From contig NZ_KB849627.1 in assembly GCF_000368685.1 (NCBI RefSeq), positions 447,190-511,189 of the forward strand: a DNA stretch of 64,000 bases, read 5' to 3'. Under the pieces are notes generated by a model that had not been told where the DNA came from, did not search any database, and saw nothing but the letters and a program-made list of their open reading frames with translations. The position numbers and the translations under genes are program-made. This document shows positions 47,991-56,015 of the stretch, piece by piece; the stretch's first letter is position 1; each line of letters opens with the position of its first letter. Origin of the DNA: Acinetobacter baylyi DSM 14961 = CIP 107474. Lineage in GTDB: Bacteria > Pseudomonadota > Gammaproteobacteria > Pseudomonadales > Moraxellaceae.

Positions 47991-48743
47991 TTATAAATCT
48001 ATCTCGCCCTTTAATAAAGCAGAAGCTATTGCTTGCCCAGTAGATTTAACTTCTAACTTTTTTCTTATACTACGTAGATGATTTTCAACTGTTCGTTCAG
48101 ATATCTTTAAAATTTCAGCAATCTCGGATTGTTTGCGCCCCACTGCCGTCCACTTTAAAATTTCTTTTTCACGTTGAGTTAATACAGAATTCTCACGTAG
48201 AAGATTTAAACTCCTTTTGCTCTGAATTTCACGAAAAGCGGTAACGCATACAGATTGAAGTATAAATCTAAAATCTGCGCCAAGGTCTGATAGTTTCCCT
48301 GCAAATGAGATAGCACCTTCTAAACCCGTCCGTCCAAAAATTGGTACTTGTACACCACTCTCCTCACCTCGTTCAGAAATATTTTTAATTACTCGATAAG
48401 TCTCTTTTGAATTGTTTTTGTTAAAGGTTTTCGTCCAAAAAAAGGGTTCGTCATAATCAAAAATATGGCGTGTAATTGGACAATTACGCAAATATTTATT
48501 ACGTTCTTCAATATTAGTACGATCTGTCCAATTTCCATAAACAAAAAATACTTCGTCAATCAATTCTTCTTTGCCATGCGGCGCAATACTACAAATAATC
48601 AGACGATCAAAATCAATATTCTGAGCAAATTCAACGACCACATCAAAAATATCCTCGATTTTAGATGCTTGTCTAATTTGTCTAAGCGTCTGAAAAAGCA
48701 ATTCAGCAGGCTGATCTTCAAAAGTTTTCATAACCTCTATCAT
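47991..48743 (-). CDS. LuxR-family regulator with autoinducer-binding-type domain (solo)
   Basis: This is a 250-residue transcription factor. Residues about 25-165 resemble the autoinducer-binding domain (VYGNW, GVQVPIFGRTGLEGAISFAG). Residues 185-245 form a LuxR helix-turn-helix (LTQREKEILKWTAVGRKQSEIAEILKISERTVENHLRSI). Where classical acyl-homoserine-lactone receptors have Asp-Pro, this protein reads Cys-Pro (RNCPITRHI). No luxI-type synthase is present in the window, so it is a LuxR solo. The ligand may not be an acyl-homoserine lactone. The neighbours (hut remnants, hchA) do not show its target. Confidence 0.78.
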   Translation of the reverse strand: MIEVMKTFEDQPAELLFQTLRQIRQASKIEDIFDVVVEFAQNIDFDRLIICSIAPHGKEELIDEVFFVYGNWTDRTNIEERNKYLRNCPITRHIFDYDEPFFWTKTFNKNNSKETYRVIKNISERGEESGVQVPIFGRTGLEGAISFAGKLSDLGADFRFILQSVCVTAFREIQSKRSLNLLRENSVLTQREKEILKWTAVGRKQSEIAEILKISERTVENHLRSIRKKLEVKSTGQAIASALLKGEIDL

Positions 48744-48960
48744 CCCTTTATTTTTACTGAATTAAGATAGGAAATTCGTCTATTTTATGAACATTAATGT
48801 CGATGAAAGTCGCTTTGAATCAGATAATTGTCTCCACCATAATTTATGTTCGGATTAAATTTCAAATATTTTATTAATCAATAAAAATTTGCAGACATTT
48901 TTTATGATACATAATGCCACCTATATAATTGATGAAAATTTTTAAAAATCAATTTTTAAT

Positions 48961-48990
48961 AAAAAATAGCCTCGTTCTGAGACTATTTTT
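48961..48990 (-). terminator. terminator of hchA
   Basis: The imperfect stem AATAGCCTC / GAGACTATT (one mismatch) has a GTTCT loop, with a T run on the minus strand right after the hchA stop. Confidence 0.65.
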
Positions 48991-49006
48991 CTAAAGATAT
49001 CATGGA

Positions 49007-49876
49007 TTATGCAAATTCAGGATCTGCCAATAATGTTTCTGCAGCCAATTTACCTAAATTATTTGATGCCAAAGGACTATCACCAGTCAACAATTTTCGA
49101 TCTTTATGAACTTGACCCGTAATGCCTTTATTTAAAACTTTGACACCTAATTTCTCCAGATTTTCACCAACTAACCACTGCAATTTACCAGGCATATAAC
49201 CAATATCAATATTTGCACCCTTATCTAATGAATCTGGGAATACACAAATTTCATAACCCTTGAAGATGTAGTTTTCTGATGATTCATCAACAGCCGCTGC
49301 AAGTAGAGAAGCAGGCCCATGACACAATGTAATTACATATTTATTATGATCCATTGCCCATTTCAGAACTTGTTTTACTTCTGAACTCTCAGGGATTTTT
49401 GCTAATACGCCATGCCCACCAGGAATAAACACACCCGCATATGGAGAGTTTTCACCAATGGCTTCTTTAAGAATATCTGCAAGTTTTAACGGTTGCTTCA
49501 ACTGTTCAAGATATTTGTTATAAGTATCTAATACAACTTTTTCTTCACTTGGCATAGCCCACATTTCGAGTTTGACAGGGTTACCAGATAAAGTTGCAAC
49601 ATCAAATTTAAAACCAGCATTGTCTAGATGAAACATTGGAAGTAACATTTCGACTGGATGGTTTCCTGTAGAGAAAAATTTTTCATTTTGCATCAGAATG
49701 TAACGTTCATCCGTTGCAATCATCAGAATTTTTTTATCGCCTTGATAGGGTTTGTCGTATGTGCTTCCGTCATAGTCCGTTTTAGAAGAAGTATATTGGC
49801 TTAATGAATAAGGTGATGGGAAAAAAGCATTATCTTCAGCTTGGTCTGGAGTAGGTGTTTTACTTAATTCACTCAT
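49007..49876 (-). CDS. hchA: Hsp31/HchA chaperone and glyoxalase III
   Basis: This 289-residue DJ-1/PfpI-superfamily protein matches Hsp31 (HchA), a holding chaperone with glutathione-independent glyoxalase activity. [21 protein letters not shown] and the nucleophile block [12 protein letters not shown] with the catalytic Cys are visible. The lid region [19 protein letters not shown] is also typical. GGAG 8 bases before the ATG at 49876 (MSELSKTP) rejects the longer frame to 49897. A perfect short palindrome lies about 80 bases upstream. Confidence 0.9.
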   Translation of the reverse strand: MSELSKTPTPDQAEDNAFFPSPYSLSQYTSSKTDYDGSTYDKPYQGDKKILMIATDERYILMQNEKFFSTGNHPVEMLLPMFHLDNAGFKFDVATLSGNPVKLEMWAMPSEEKVVLDTYNKYLEQLKQPLKLADILKEAIGENSPYAGVFIPGGHGVLAKIPESSEVKQVLKWAMDHNKYVITLCHGPASLLAAAVDESSENYIFKGYEICVFPDSLDKGANIDIGYMPGKLQWLVGENLEKLGVKVLNKGITGQVHKDRKLLTGDSPLASNNLGKLAAETLLADPEFA

Positions 49877-49953
49877 GGTTATGCTCCATAATAACATTTA
49901 TCAAGGAATTGATAGGTAGCCACAGTATAGTCAGCTTCACCAAAGCATTTATA

Positions 49954-49969
49954 TAAGGGAAATCCCTTA
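49954..49969. promoter_or_regulatory. 16-base palindrome in the hchA upstream region
   Basis: TAAGGGA, AA, TCCCTTA is a perfect inverted repeat in otherwise AT-rich DNA, about 80 bases upstream of hchA. It could be an operator; no regulator is assigned. Confidence 0.35.
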
Positions 49970-50340
49970 CTTGTACAAACCTATAACAACCATCAAGACT
50001 TATAAAAATCAGATAAGTGAAGCTATAGAGGCTTTTACTCGCTCCTTTACAATTAATTTTGTACCTTATTTCAATTCTTTATAATGAATGATAAAATAAC
50101 CTCAATTCGATTCCGTAATTTCTATAGGACATCTTCTTATTTATTTAGGTCATTGTTTAATGACGTTATAAACCCATATTTAAAGCCTATTTAATTTATT
50201 AATATTAATCAAAATACTATAAGTTTGGTTATTTTATTATCGTGATGGACAATATAATTATTTTTACCTAAAATCATCATCATACCACTTATAAAAACCA
50301 TTTTAATGGCTTGGTATTTTTATATTATTTATTTTTTAAA
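49970..50340. other. AT-rich intergenic region between hchA and the TonB receptor gene
   Basis: No coding frame of note. A weak hairpin with ATACCA and TGGTAT ends lies near 50281-50318. The rest is low-complexity A/T. Confidence 0.45.
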
Positions 50341-50397
50341 ATTAAAACTTCTGCAACATTTGATAAAATTTATTAGAATCTCAGCAGAAGTTTTAAT
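50341..50397. repeat. 14-bp perfect inverted repeat with 29-base loop
   Basis: ATTAAAACTTCTGC (50341-50354) and GCAGAAGTTTTAAT (50384-50397) are exact reverse complements. It lies about 70 bases after the TonB receptor stop and may terminate that transcript, although the long loop is unusual for a terminator. Confidence 0.6.
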
Positions 50398-50468
50398 TTC
50401 CATATTCAACCTAACTAAATCATATTAAACTTAAATATTAATTTTGTAGAGTGATAATAATATACTCT

Positions 50469-52895
50469 CTACCAATCCACTTTCGCACTTAAAACAAAGG
50501 TAACCGGTTCACCTGCCCCTGAGTTCATCCAGTATTTTTTATTAAGTAAATTATTAATATCAGCTCTAAAAGTTACTGGTTTCTTTGAAATACGGGTCTG
50601 GTAGCCACCACCAATATTAACCAAGGTGTAATCATCAAATTTAATGGTATTTTCATCATCATACCAAGTATCACCATAATGACGTACATCGCCATGTACA
50701 CTTAAACCGTCTATATATGGTATGTTCCAATCTGCCTGAACTACGGCTTGGATCTTGGAAGCTCCAGCTGGACGATTCCCCTTAATAGATGCATTTACCT
50801 CACTGACTTTTTCAATACTTGGATCATTTAAGTTGATCCCTGCATTTATAGTTAAATCTGGGGTAAATTTATACCCCCCCATCAACTCGAAGCCTTGATA
50901 TATCGTTTCACCATTTTGGGTAAGATTGAGTTGACCATTGATCATTTCATCAATAATAGCCATACGTTCTAACCGATATAAAGCAGCAGACACATGCCAA
51001 CGATCTTGTTGATATTTGGTTCCAATCTCATATTGCTTACTAATGGTTGGGTCTAAATATTGCTCAGCATTAGCATATTCCTTACCAGTACTACTCGTGA
51101 CTTTTTGACCTTCTTCCAATGCTTCTGAATAACTTGCATATAACGACCAATCTTCAATTGGTTTATAAATTAAAGCATAAGTTGGTGTAACAACTTCTTT
51201 TTGATAGATATTCGCCTGATTATTATAGTTGATATAACGCCCAGCGATAATTGCCTGCCAATGATCATTAAAACTCAAAGTGTCACTCAGAAAAACTTGC
51301 TTTTGATAGATATTGCTTGAAAAAGCTGAAGTAAAACTCATTGAGTTATTATAATAAGTAGTTTGTGATTGATAAATATTTCCTACATCAGTATTAGCAT
51401 CCCAATTAGAATTGGCATCATGGGCTTGTTTTTTCTCAAAAGAACTACCGAGAATTAATTCATGATTCACAAAACCTGTATCAAATAAACCAGTTACCAT
51501 GAATTGGCTAATATCTCGAATGCTTTCTCCACCGAGCTGATACATGTTTATTGAATAATCGCCTTGTTGATTTAAAATATAGGCAAAAGCTTTATTCACT
51601 GTATTACGATTGCGAATACGAGCCTGAGTGATTTCAGCTTTCCAGTTATCATTAACTTCCCAATATAGTCCTGTTTGAGCAAGTGCTGTATGGATTGTAT
51701 AAAAGGCACCTTTTACGATATGTTTATCACTACCATCAATCGGTTTTGGAAGTTTATTACCTTGAAATCCCCACCATGAAAACATCGATGCTTCATTATC
51801 TAAATGGCGATCCTGATAAATAATTTCACCTTTCCAGACCAAATTTGGCAAAATGCGATAATCTAGTGCTAATGCTGTTGCTAAATTATCAGCATCAGAA
51901 CCATTATAGGTTTCCCCTTTTTCCTTAACGATATTAAAACGATAGCCAAATTGTTTATCTTCACCAATACGCCCGCCTGTATCCAGTTGAGCAGATAAAA
52001 TACCTGCACTGCGATAACCTATTTTTGTACTTAGAAGGTTTTCTTCAGTAGGTTGTTTGGTTTGATAATTAATCACCCCACCAGGTGTAGCAAAACCATA
52101 CATTAAGCCAGATAAACCTTTTAAAGCCATTACATTTTGGGCAAGTTCTACAGGAAATTCACCGCCCCACGCGCTGACTGAATAACCGTTAACCTTGTAG
52201 CCATTGGTTTCATCAAGCTTCAAACCACGAATCGAAACTGGTGTACTCCATCCACTACTATAAGAATTAACTTCTGTGACAATACTCGGATCGCCAACAA
52301 AAATTTTGCCTAATGAATTGGTTTGTCTGGTTTCAATTTCTTCGGCAGTTTTTGTGGTAATTGAATATGGCGTATCAATCACGCTTTTATTGCCTAATAC
52401 TCCGACCGTATTTATACGCTTCAATGGAGTATCATGATTTTCAGCTTCTAAAGTAATGGTAGGTAGAATAGAACCCGAAGATGTTCCTAAACCTGAATAT
52501 CCACTTTGGTTTGCTTTTGATTGCAGCGGCGTAAGTTTAACGATTTGTTCTTTTTTACTATTTACTGGCTTTTCTTCTAAGCGATAACCATTGGATGTTT
52601 GCTTAATTTGATAATTGGTGTTTTTTAATAATTCCGCAAAGCCATCATCTATTTCATAAGCACCTTGTATACCCTGACTTTTAATGTCTAAAAATAATGT
52701 GCTATCAAAGATAAAGTTAACGCCCTGTTCCAAGGCATAACGATTGAGCACCTGCGCTAGATGACCTGCTGGAATATTAACTTGCGTAGCAGCTGCATGA
52801 GCGACCAGTGGTAATGTTGCAATTGAGAAAGTTGCCATATGAATCGCTAAAACCAAAGGTTTTGGATTAAAGAATGGATGACGAAAAGACCCCAT
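50469..52895 (-). CDS. TonB-dependent siderophore receptor with STN signalling domain
   Basis: This 808-residue outer-membrane receptor has a long signal peptide (cleavage near VAHAAA). An STN signalling domain at about 37-110 (VNIPAGHLAQVLNRYALEQ) is followed by the plug (NTVGVLGNKSVIDTPYSIT, WSTPVSIRGL, GLSGLMYGFATPGGVINYQT) and a 22-strand barrel ending VLSAKVDW. The STN domain marks FecA/FpvA-type transducers that signal to a FecR anti-sigma. A candidate ECF promoter sits 30-65 bases upstream. The transported ligand cannot be named; the siderophore-receptor class is inferred from plug and barrel similarity. Confidence 0.9.
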   Translation of the reverse strand: MGSFRHPFFNPKPLVLAIHMATFSIATLPLVAHAAATQVNIPAGHLAQVLNRYALEQGVNFIFDSTLFLDIKSQGIQGAYEIDDGFAELLKNTNYQIKQTSNGYRLEEKPVNSKKEQIVKLTPLQSKANQSGYSGLGTSSGSILPTITLEAENHDTPLKRINTVGVLGNKSVIDTPYSITTKTAEEIETRQTNSLGKIFVGDPSIVTEVNSYSSGWSTPVSIRGLKLDETNGYKVNGYSVSAWGGEFPVELAQNVMALKGLSGLMYGFATPGGVINYQTKQPTEENLLSTKIGYRSAGILSAQLDTGGRIGEDKQFGYRFNIVKEKGETYNGSDADNLATALALDYRILPNLVWKGEIIYQDRHLDNEASMFSWWGFQGNKLPKPIDGSDKHIVKGAFYTIHTALAQTGLYWEVNDNWKAEITQARIRNRNTVNKAFAYILNQQGDYSINMYQLGGESIRDISQFMVTGLFDTGFVNHELILGSSFEKKQAHDANSNWDANTDVGNIYQSQTTYYNNSMSFTSAFSSNIYQKQVFLSDTLSFNDHWQAIIAGRYINYNNQANIYQKEVVTPTYALIYKPIEDWSLYASYSEALEEGQKVTSSTGKEYANAEQYLDPTISKQYEIGTKYQQDRWHVSAALYRLERMAIIDEMINGQLNLTQNGETIYQGFELMGGYKFTPDLTINAGINLNDPSIEKVSEVNASIKGNRPAGASKIQAVVQADWNIPYIDGLSVHGDVRHYGDTWYDDENTIKFDDYTLVNIGGGYQTRISKKPVTFRADINNLLNKKYWMNSGAGEPVTFVLSAKVDW

Positions 52896-52925
52896 GATAA
52901 TTTCCTTACATCATTTATATTTGCC

Positions 52926-52959
52926 TATTAACTAAGACGCTTTAAAAATGAAAACAGGA
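52926..52959 (-). promoter_or_regulatory. candidate FecI-type ECF promoter of the TonB receptor gene
   Basis: On the plus strand the 14-mer TATTAACTAAGACG (52926-52939), a 16-base spacer and AGGA (52956-52959) are visible. Read in the direction of transcription this is TCCT(G)TTTT, then CGTCTTAGTTAATA. A -10 beginning CGT with a 16-base spacer is the form used by iron-starvation ECF sigma factors such as PvdS. The same arrangement lies upstream of the RND pump operon. Confidence 0.6.
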
Positions 52960-52978
52960 AATTTTTTTCTATCTATTT

Positions 52979-53953
52979 TTAATTTTTTTGAATGACAGTC
53001 AATAATTGACCAACAGTATAGACATTGAGATCAAGTTGATCCTTCAATAATTGTATCGCCGAATCAGGATCATCGAGTGGCAATACAGCATTAACACGAT
53101 ATTTGGTTAGGGATTTTCGATTGTAAATAAATTTACTGGATTGATAACTCTCAAGCAGATCCAGTACCTGATCGAGTGACATGTCATTGACCACCAGTTT
53201 TTTTCTTTGCCATGCTTTTTGTAAAATATCTGGATTAATCTTTTCTACTTGCACATCATGGCCATTGAAGTTAAAGCTTTGACCTGCTTGAAGTACAATC
53301 GGTTCAAAACGATGATGTACAGAATAAATTCTGGTTTTTGATTCAATCATGCTGACCCTAATTTGATCATGATTATAATTGACAATAAATTTTGTTCCCA
53401 ATGCTTGTACTTGAATATCACCTAAATCAATCACAAAAGGACGTGCATGATCTTTTGTAACATCGACCAAAATATTACCTTCAACTAAATCTATTTTTCT
53501 CTGATTCGAACTGTACCGCAGATTATAGGCGGTTTGTCCTGCCATTTGGACTGAGCTCTGATCTGATAAAATATTTTGCTGCCATTGCTGTGCTTCAATT
53601 GAATGATCAGCATTCCATCGTTGATAAGGTAATTGTGAAACAGCCCATATAGCAATCACTGCGATGATTAAACTACCACTCCATAATACTGGTGCTGTTC
53701 TTGCTTTAGTTTTTGTTTTTCTTAAAATATTGTTTTGAACAAGTGGATGTTGCGATTGTAGATTCTGGGACTTCAGGACATCCATTTGACCTAGAAATTG
53801 TTGTAATTCTTCAAAAGTTTTTAAATGCTCATGACTTTGCTGTTTCCATTGTTCCAGTCGATCTAAATCATTCTGAGAATAATCACCTGAACTTAATATT
53901 ACCAGCCATTTAGCTGCTTCCTCTATAATAATTTTTTGATCAGGATTTGGCAT
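52979..53953 (-). CDS. fecR: FecR-type transmembrane anti-sigma factor
   Basis: This 324-residue protein has the FecR plan. A cytoplasmic sigma-binding N-terminus (EEAAKWLVILSSGDYSQNDLDRLEQW) is followed by one membrane span near 92-110 (LWSGSLIIAVIAIWAVSQL) and the periplasmic FecR domain. The C-terminal STN-like domain (LDQVLDLLESYQSSKFIYN) contacts the receptor. It relays receptor occupancy to the sigma factor encoded just upstream, 25 bases away. Confidence 0.9.
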   Translation of the reverse strand: MPNPDQKIIIEEAAKWLVILSSGDYSQNDLDRLEQWKQQSHEHLKTFEELQQFLGQMDVLKSQNLQSQHPLVQNNILRKTKTKARTAPVLWSGSLIIAVIAIWAVSQLPYQRWNADHSIEAQQWQQNILSDQSSVQMAGQTAYNLRYSSNQRKIDLVEGNILVDVTKDHARPFVIDLGDIQVQALGTKFIVNYNHDQIRVSMIESKTRIYSVHHRFEPIVLQAGQSFNFNGHDVQVEKINPDILQKAWQRKKLVVNDMSLDQVLDLLESYQSSKFIYNRKSLTKYRVNAVLPLDDPDSAIQLLKDQLDLNVYTVGQLLTVIQKN

Positions 53954-53978
53954 GAAATTGGCTATTATAATGATAAAT

Positions 53979-54494
53979 TTATGAGTCTGATTTTAGCACA
54001 CAATAACAATGACTTAATGTTTTAACTAAATCGTAGTGGATCGTTCTGCTGGTGACTTTTAAGCGTGTTGCGATATCCACTAAACTCAAACCATCGATAT
54101 AATGCATCAGAAATGCAAGCTGTTGTCGTTCAGCTAAACCATCCAATACCCAAGCCAATTGATTAAGTATATCTATCGCCAATACAGTTTGCTCTGGGCT
54201 GATATCATAAGTTAAATTTTGCTGAGCCAAATATTCCAGATACGATTGTTCGATCTTTTGATGGCGCGCCCGATCAATCAAAATCCGTTTTGCCGTTGTA
54301 GTCAAATAAGCCTTGGGTTGCTGAATATCAAGTAATCCCTGACTACGAATCAATTTAGTAAATGTATCTTGCAATACATCTTCTGCATTTTCAGCCGAAC
54401 CCAATTTTTTATACAGCCAGCCATATAACCAACCATAGTGAGCTTTATATAACTCTGCTATGTAGTGTGTGATAATTTGTTGATTTGCCGTCAT
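53979..54494 (-). CDS. fecI: FecI-type ECF sigma factor
   Basis: This is an extracytoplasmic-function sigma factor of about 171 residues. Region 2 is visible as LGSAENAEDVLQDTFTKLIR and YLTTTAKRILIDRARHQK. Region 4 is QLAFLMHYIDGLSLVDIATRL followed by the KVTSRTIHYDLVKTL helix-turn-helix. The start may be the ATG at 54494 or the GTG at 54509; neither has a strong ribosome site. A Fur-box-like sequence at 54541-54555 lies about 50 bases upstream, inside the end of the outer-membrane efflux gene. It heads the fecI-fecR-receptor cassette. Confidence 0.9.
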   Translation of the reverse strand: MTANQQIITHYIAELYKAHYGWLYGWLYKKLGSAENAEDVLQDTFTKLIRSQGLLDIQQPKAYLTTTAKRILIDRARHQKIEQSYLEYLAQQNLTYDISPEQTVLAIDILNQLAWVLDGLAERQQLAFLMHYIDGLSLVDIATRLKVTSRTIHYDLVKTLSHCYCVLKSDS

Positions 54495-54533
54495 GAGAAT
54501 TAACGCCACGCCATCATAAATGCGGTTAATTTA

Positions 54534-56003
54534 TCAGTAATGAGAACTATTATCAATTTTATTTAAATTATTTTCCCAATATTCATCTTGATTCCATCCT
54601 GTGCCTAAGGCTGCTATTAATTGCATTGAATTGATCATCTGACGTTGTTGTAACTTCAATCGATCTTGTTCTGCCTGTAAACGTAAGTTCTGAGCAGTTA
54701 CTACTTCTAAATAACTGATTAGTCCAGCGTTATAGCGTTGCGTCACTACACGTTCATTTTCATTGGCCAGATTTAACAATTGAGCCTGTTCAGTAGCTTG
54801 TTGCTTCAAACTCGTCGATTGCATTAAGCCATCCTCCACCTCTTTCCAACCAGTGAGTATGGCTTGTTTATATGTCGCCAATTTTTCTTCATAGTTCGCT
54901 TGCGCCTGATTTATTTCAGCCTTACGTTTTCCACCATCAAATACCGTCGCTACGGTGCCTAAACCGATTGACCATAAATAGTTGGGTGACTGAAAAAGCT
55001 CTAAAAATATATTGTTGTTTAAACTTCCATTTACGCCAATACTGACATCAGGTAGCCATGCCGTTTGTGCCAGACCAAGTTGTGCATGAGTTGCTGCAAG
55101 TTCTCGTTCAGCACGAATTACATCAGGTCGTTGAATTAATAAATGACTTGGAAGCTGAACAGGAATTTCAGGCAGATGAAATTGAGCTGTTTGTTTACTT
55201 AATTGAAACTGAGTCACTGTTTGACCAAGTAATACAGCAAGAATATTCTCTTGCAAATTTCGCTCACGTTGTTGTTCGATATGCTGGATTTCAACTTGTT
55301 TGAGTTGAGTTTCGGCTTGAATAACATCTGCACGAGCAATCATCCCCGCCTGATATTGATTTTTTAAAATCTGTAGCGAACGCACATAACTTTGCTTAGT
55401 TTGTTTTAGCACATTAAGTTGTAAATCCAGTAGTCGAATATTCCAATAACTTTGTGCGGCCATAAGTTGTTGGTTAAGTTTAATCGCGGCTAAATCTGCC
55501 TGCGAAGCATCTACACTGGCTTGTTGTCCTTGTATTGCTTTAGTAACCCTACCCCATAAATCAGGTATCCAACTGGCTTGTAATCCCGTACTAAATTGAG
55601 CACTGGATTGATGATTTGATTCATTATTTTTACGACCATTACGATTTGCCGCTGCTTCTACGCCGAGTGTAGGCAAACGTGCTGTACGTTGTACATTGAA
55701 TAGCGCACTGGCATGACGATAACGTGCTTCGGCCTGTTTTAAGGTTAGGTTTTCTGCATTAAGTTGTTGAATCAAAAAATTAAGCTTGTCATCTTGATAA
55801 AGTTCCCACCACTGGGAGCTTTGACTGATCAAACTCTGTGTTTGCACCCATTTGAATGAAGAAGCATATTTATATTGTGGATCTGCTTTGATTATAGGTT
55901 GTTGATAAATGGGGGGATACATCAGCATATTTGAATTACATCCAGTAAATAGTACAACACAGCCCCAAACTGCCAGATATTTTGATAAATCCAAACTAAT
56001 CAC
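54534..56003 (-). CDS. RND efflux outer-membrane lipoprotein (NodT/OprM type)
   Basis: This 489-residue outer-membrane channel of the TolC/OprM superfamily completes the tripartite pump. The signal peptide ends in the lipobox LFTGC, indicating lipid anchoring. The two half-repeats carry QAEARYRHASALFNVQRTARLPTLGV and RPDVIRAERELAATHAQLGLAQTAWLPDVSIG, the conserved OprM blocks. Long heptad-rich helices form the periplasmic tunnel. The start is a GTG at 56003 with AGGAAA upstream. It follows the second RND gene by 12 bases, so it is the fourth gene of the pump operon. Confidence 0.9.
   Translation of the reverse strand: MISLDLSKYLAVWGCVVLFTGCNSNMLMYPPIYQQPIIKADPQYKYASSFKWVQTQSLISQSSQWWELYQDDKLNFLIQQLNAENLTLKQAEARYRHASALFNVQRTARLPTLGVEAAANRNGRKNNESNHQSSAQFSTGLQASWIPDLWGRVTKAIQGQQASVDASQADLAAIKLNQQLMAAQSYWNIRLLDLQLNVLKQTKQSYVRSLQILKNQYQAGMIARADVIQAETQLKQVEIQHIEQQRERNLQENILAVLLGQTVTQFQLSKQTAQFHLPEIPVQLPSHLLIQRPDVIRAERELAATHAQLGLAQTAWLPDVSIGVNGSLNNNIFLELFQSPNYLWSIGLGTVATVFDGGKRKAEINQAQANYEEKLATYKQAILTGWKEVEDGLMQSTSLKQQATEQAQLLNLANENERVVTQRYNAGLISYLEVVTAQNLRLQAEQDRLKLQQRQMINSMQLIAALGTGWNQDEYWENNLNKIDNSSHY
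54541..54555. promoter_or_regulatory. Fur-box-like site upstream of fecI
   Basis: TGAGAACTATTATCA matches the 7-1-7 Fur consensus TGATAATnATTATCA at 12 of 14 positions. It lies within the last codons of the outer-membrane efflux gene and upstream of fecI, where it could silence the sigma factor when iron is plentiful. Confidence 0.6.
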
Positions 56004-56015
56004 TTTTATATTTTC

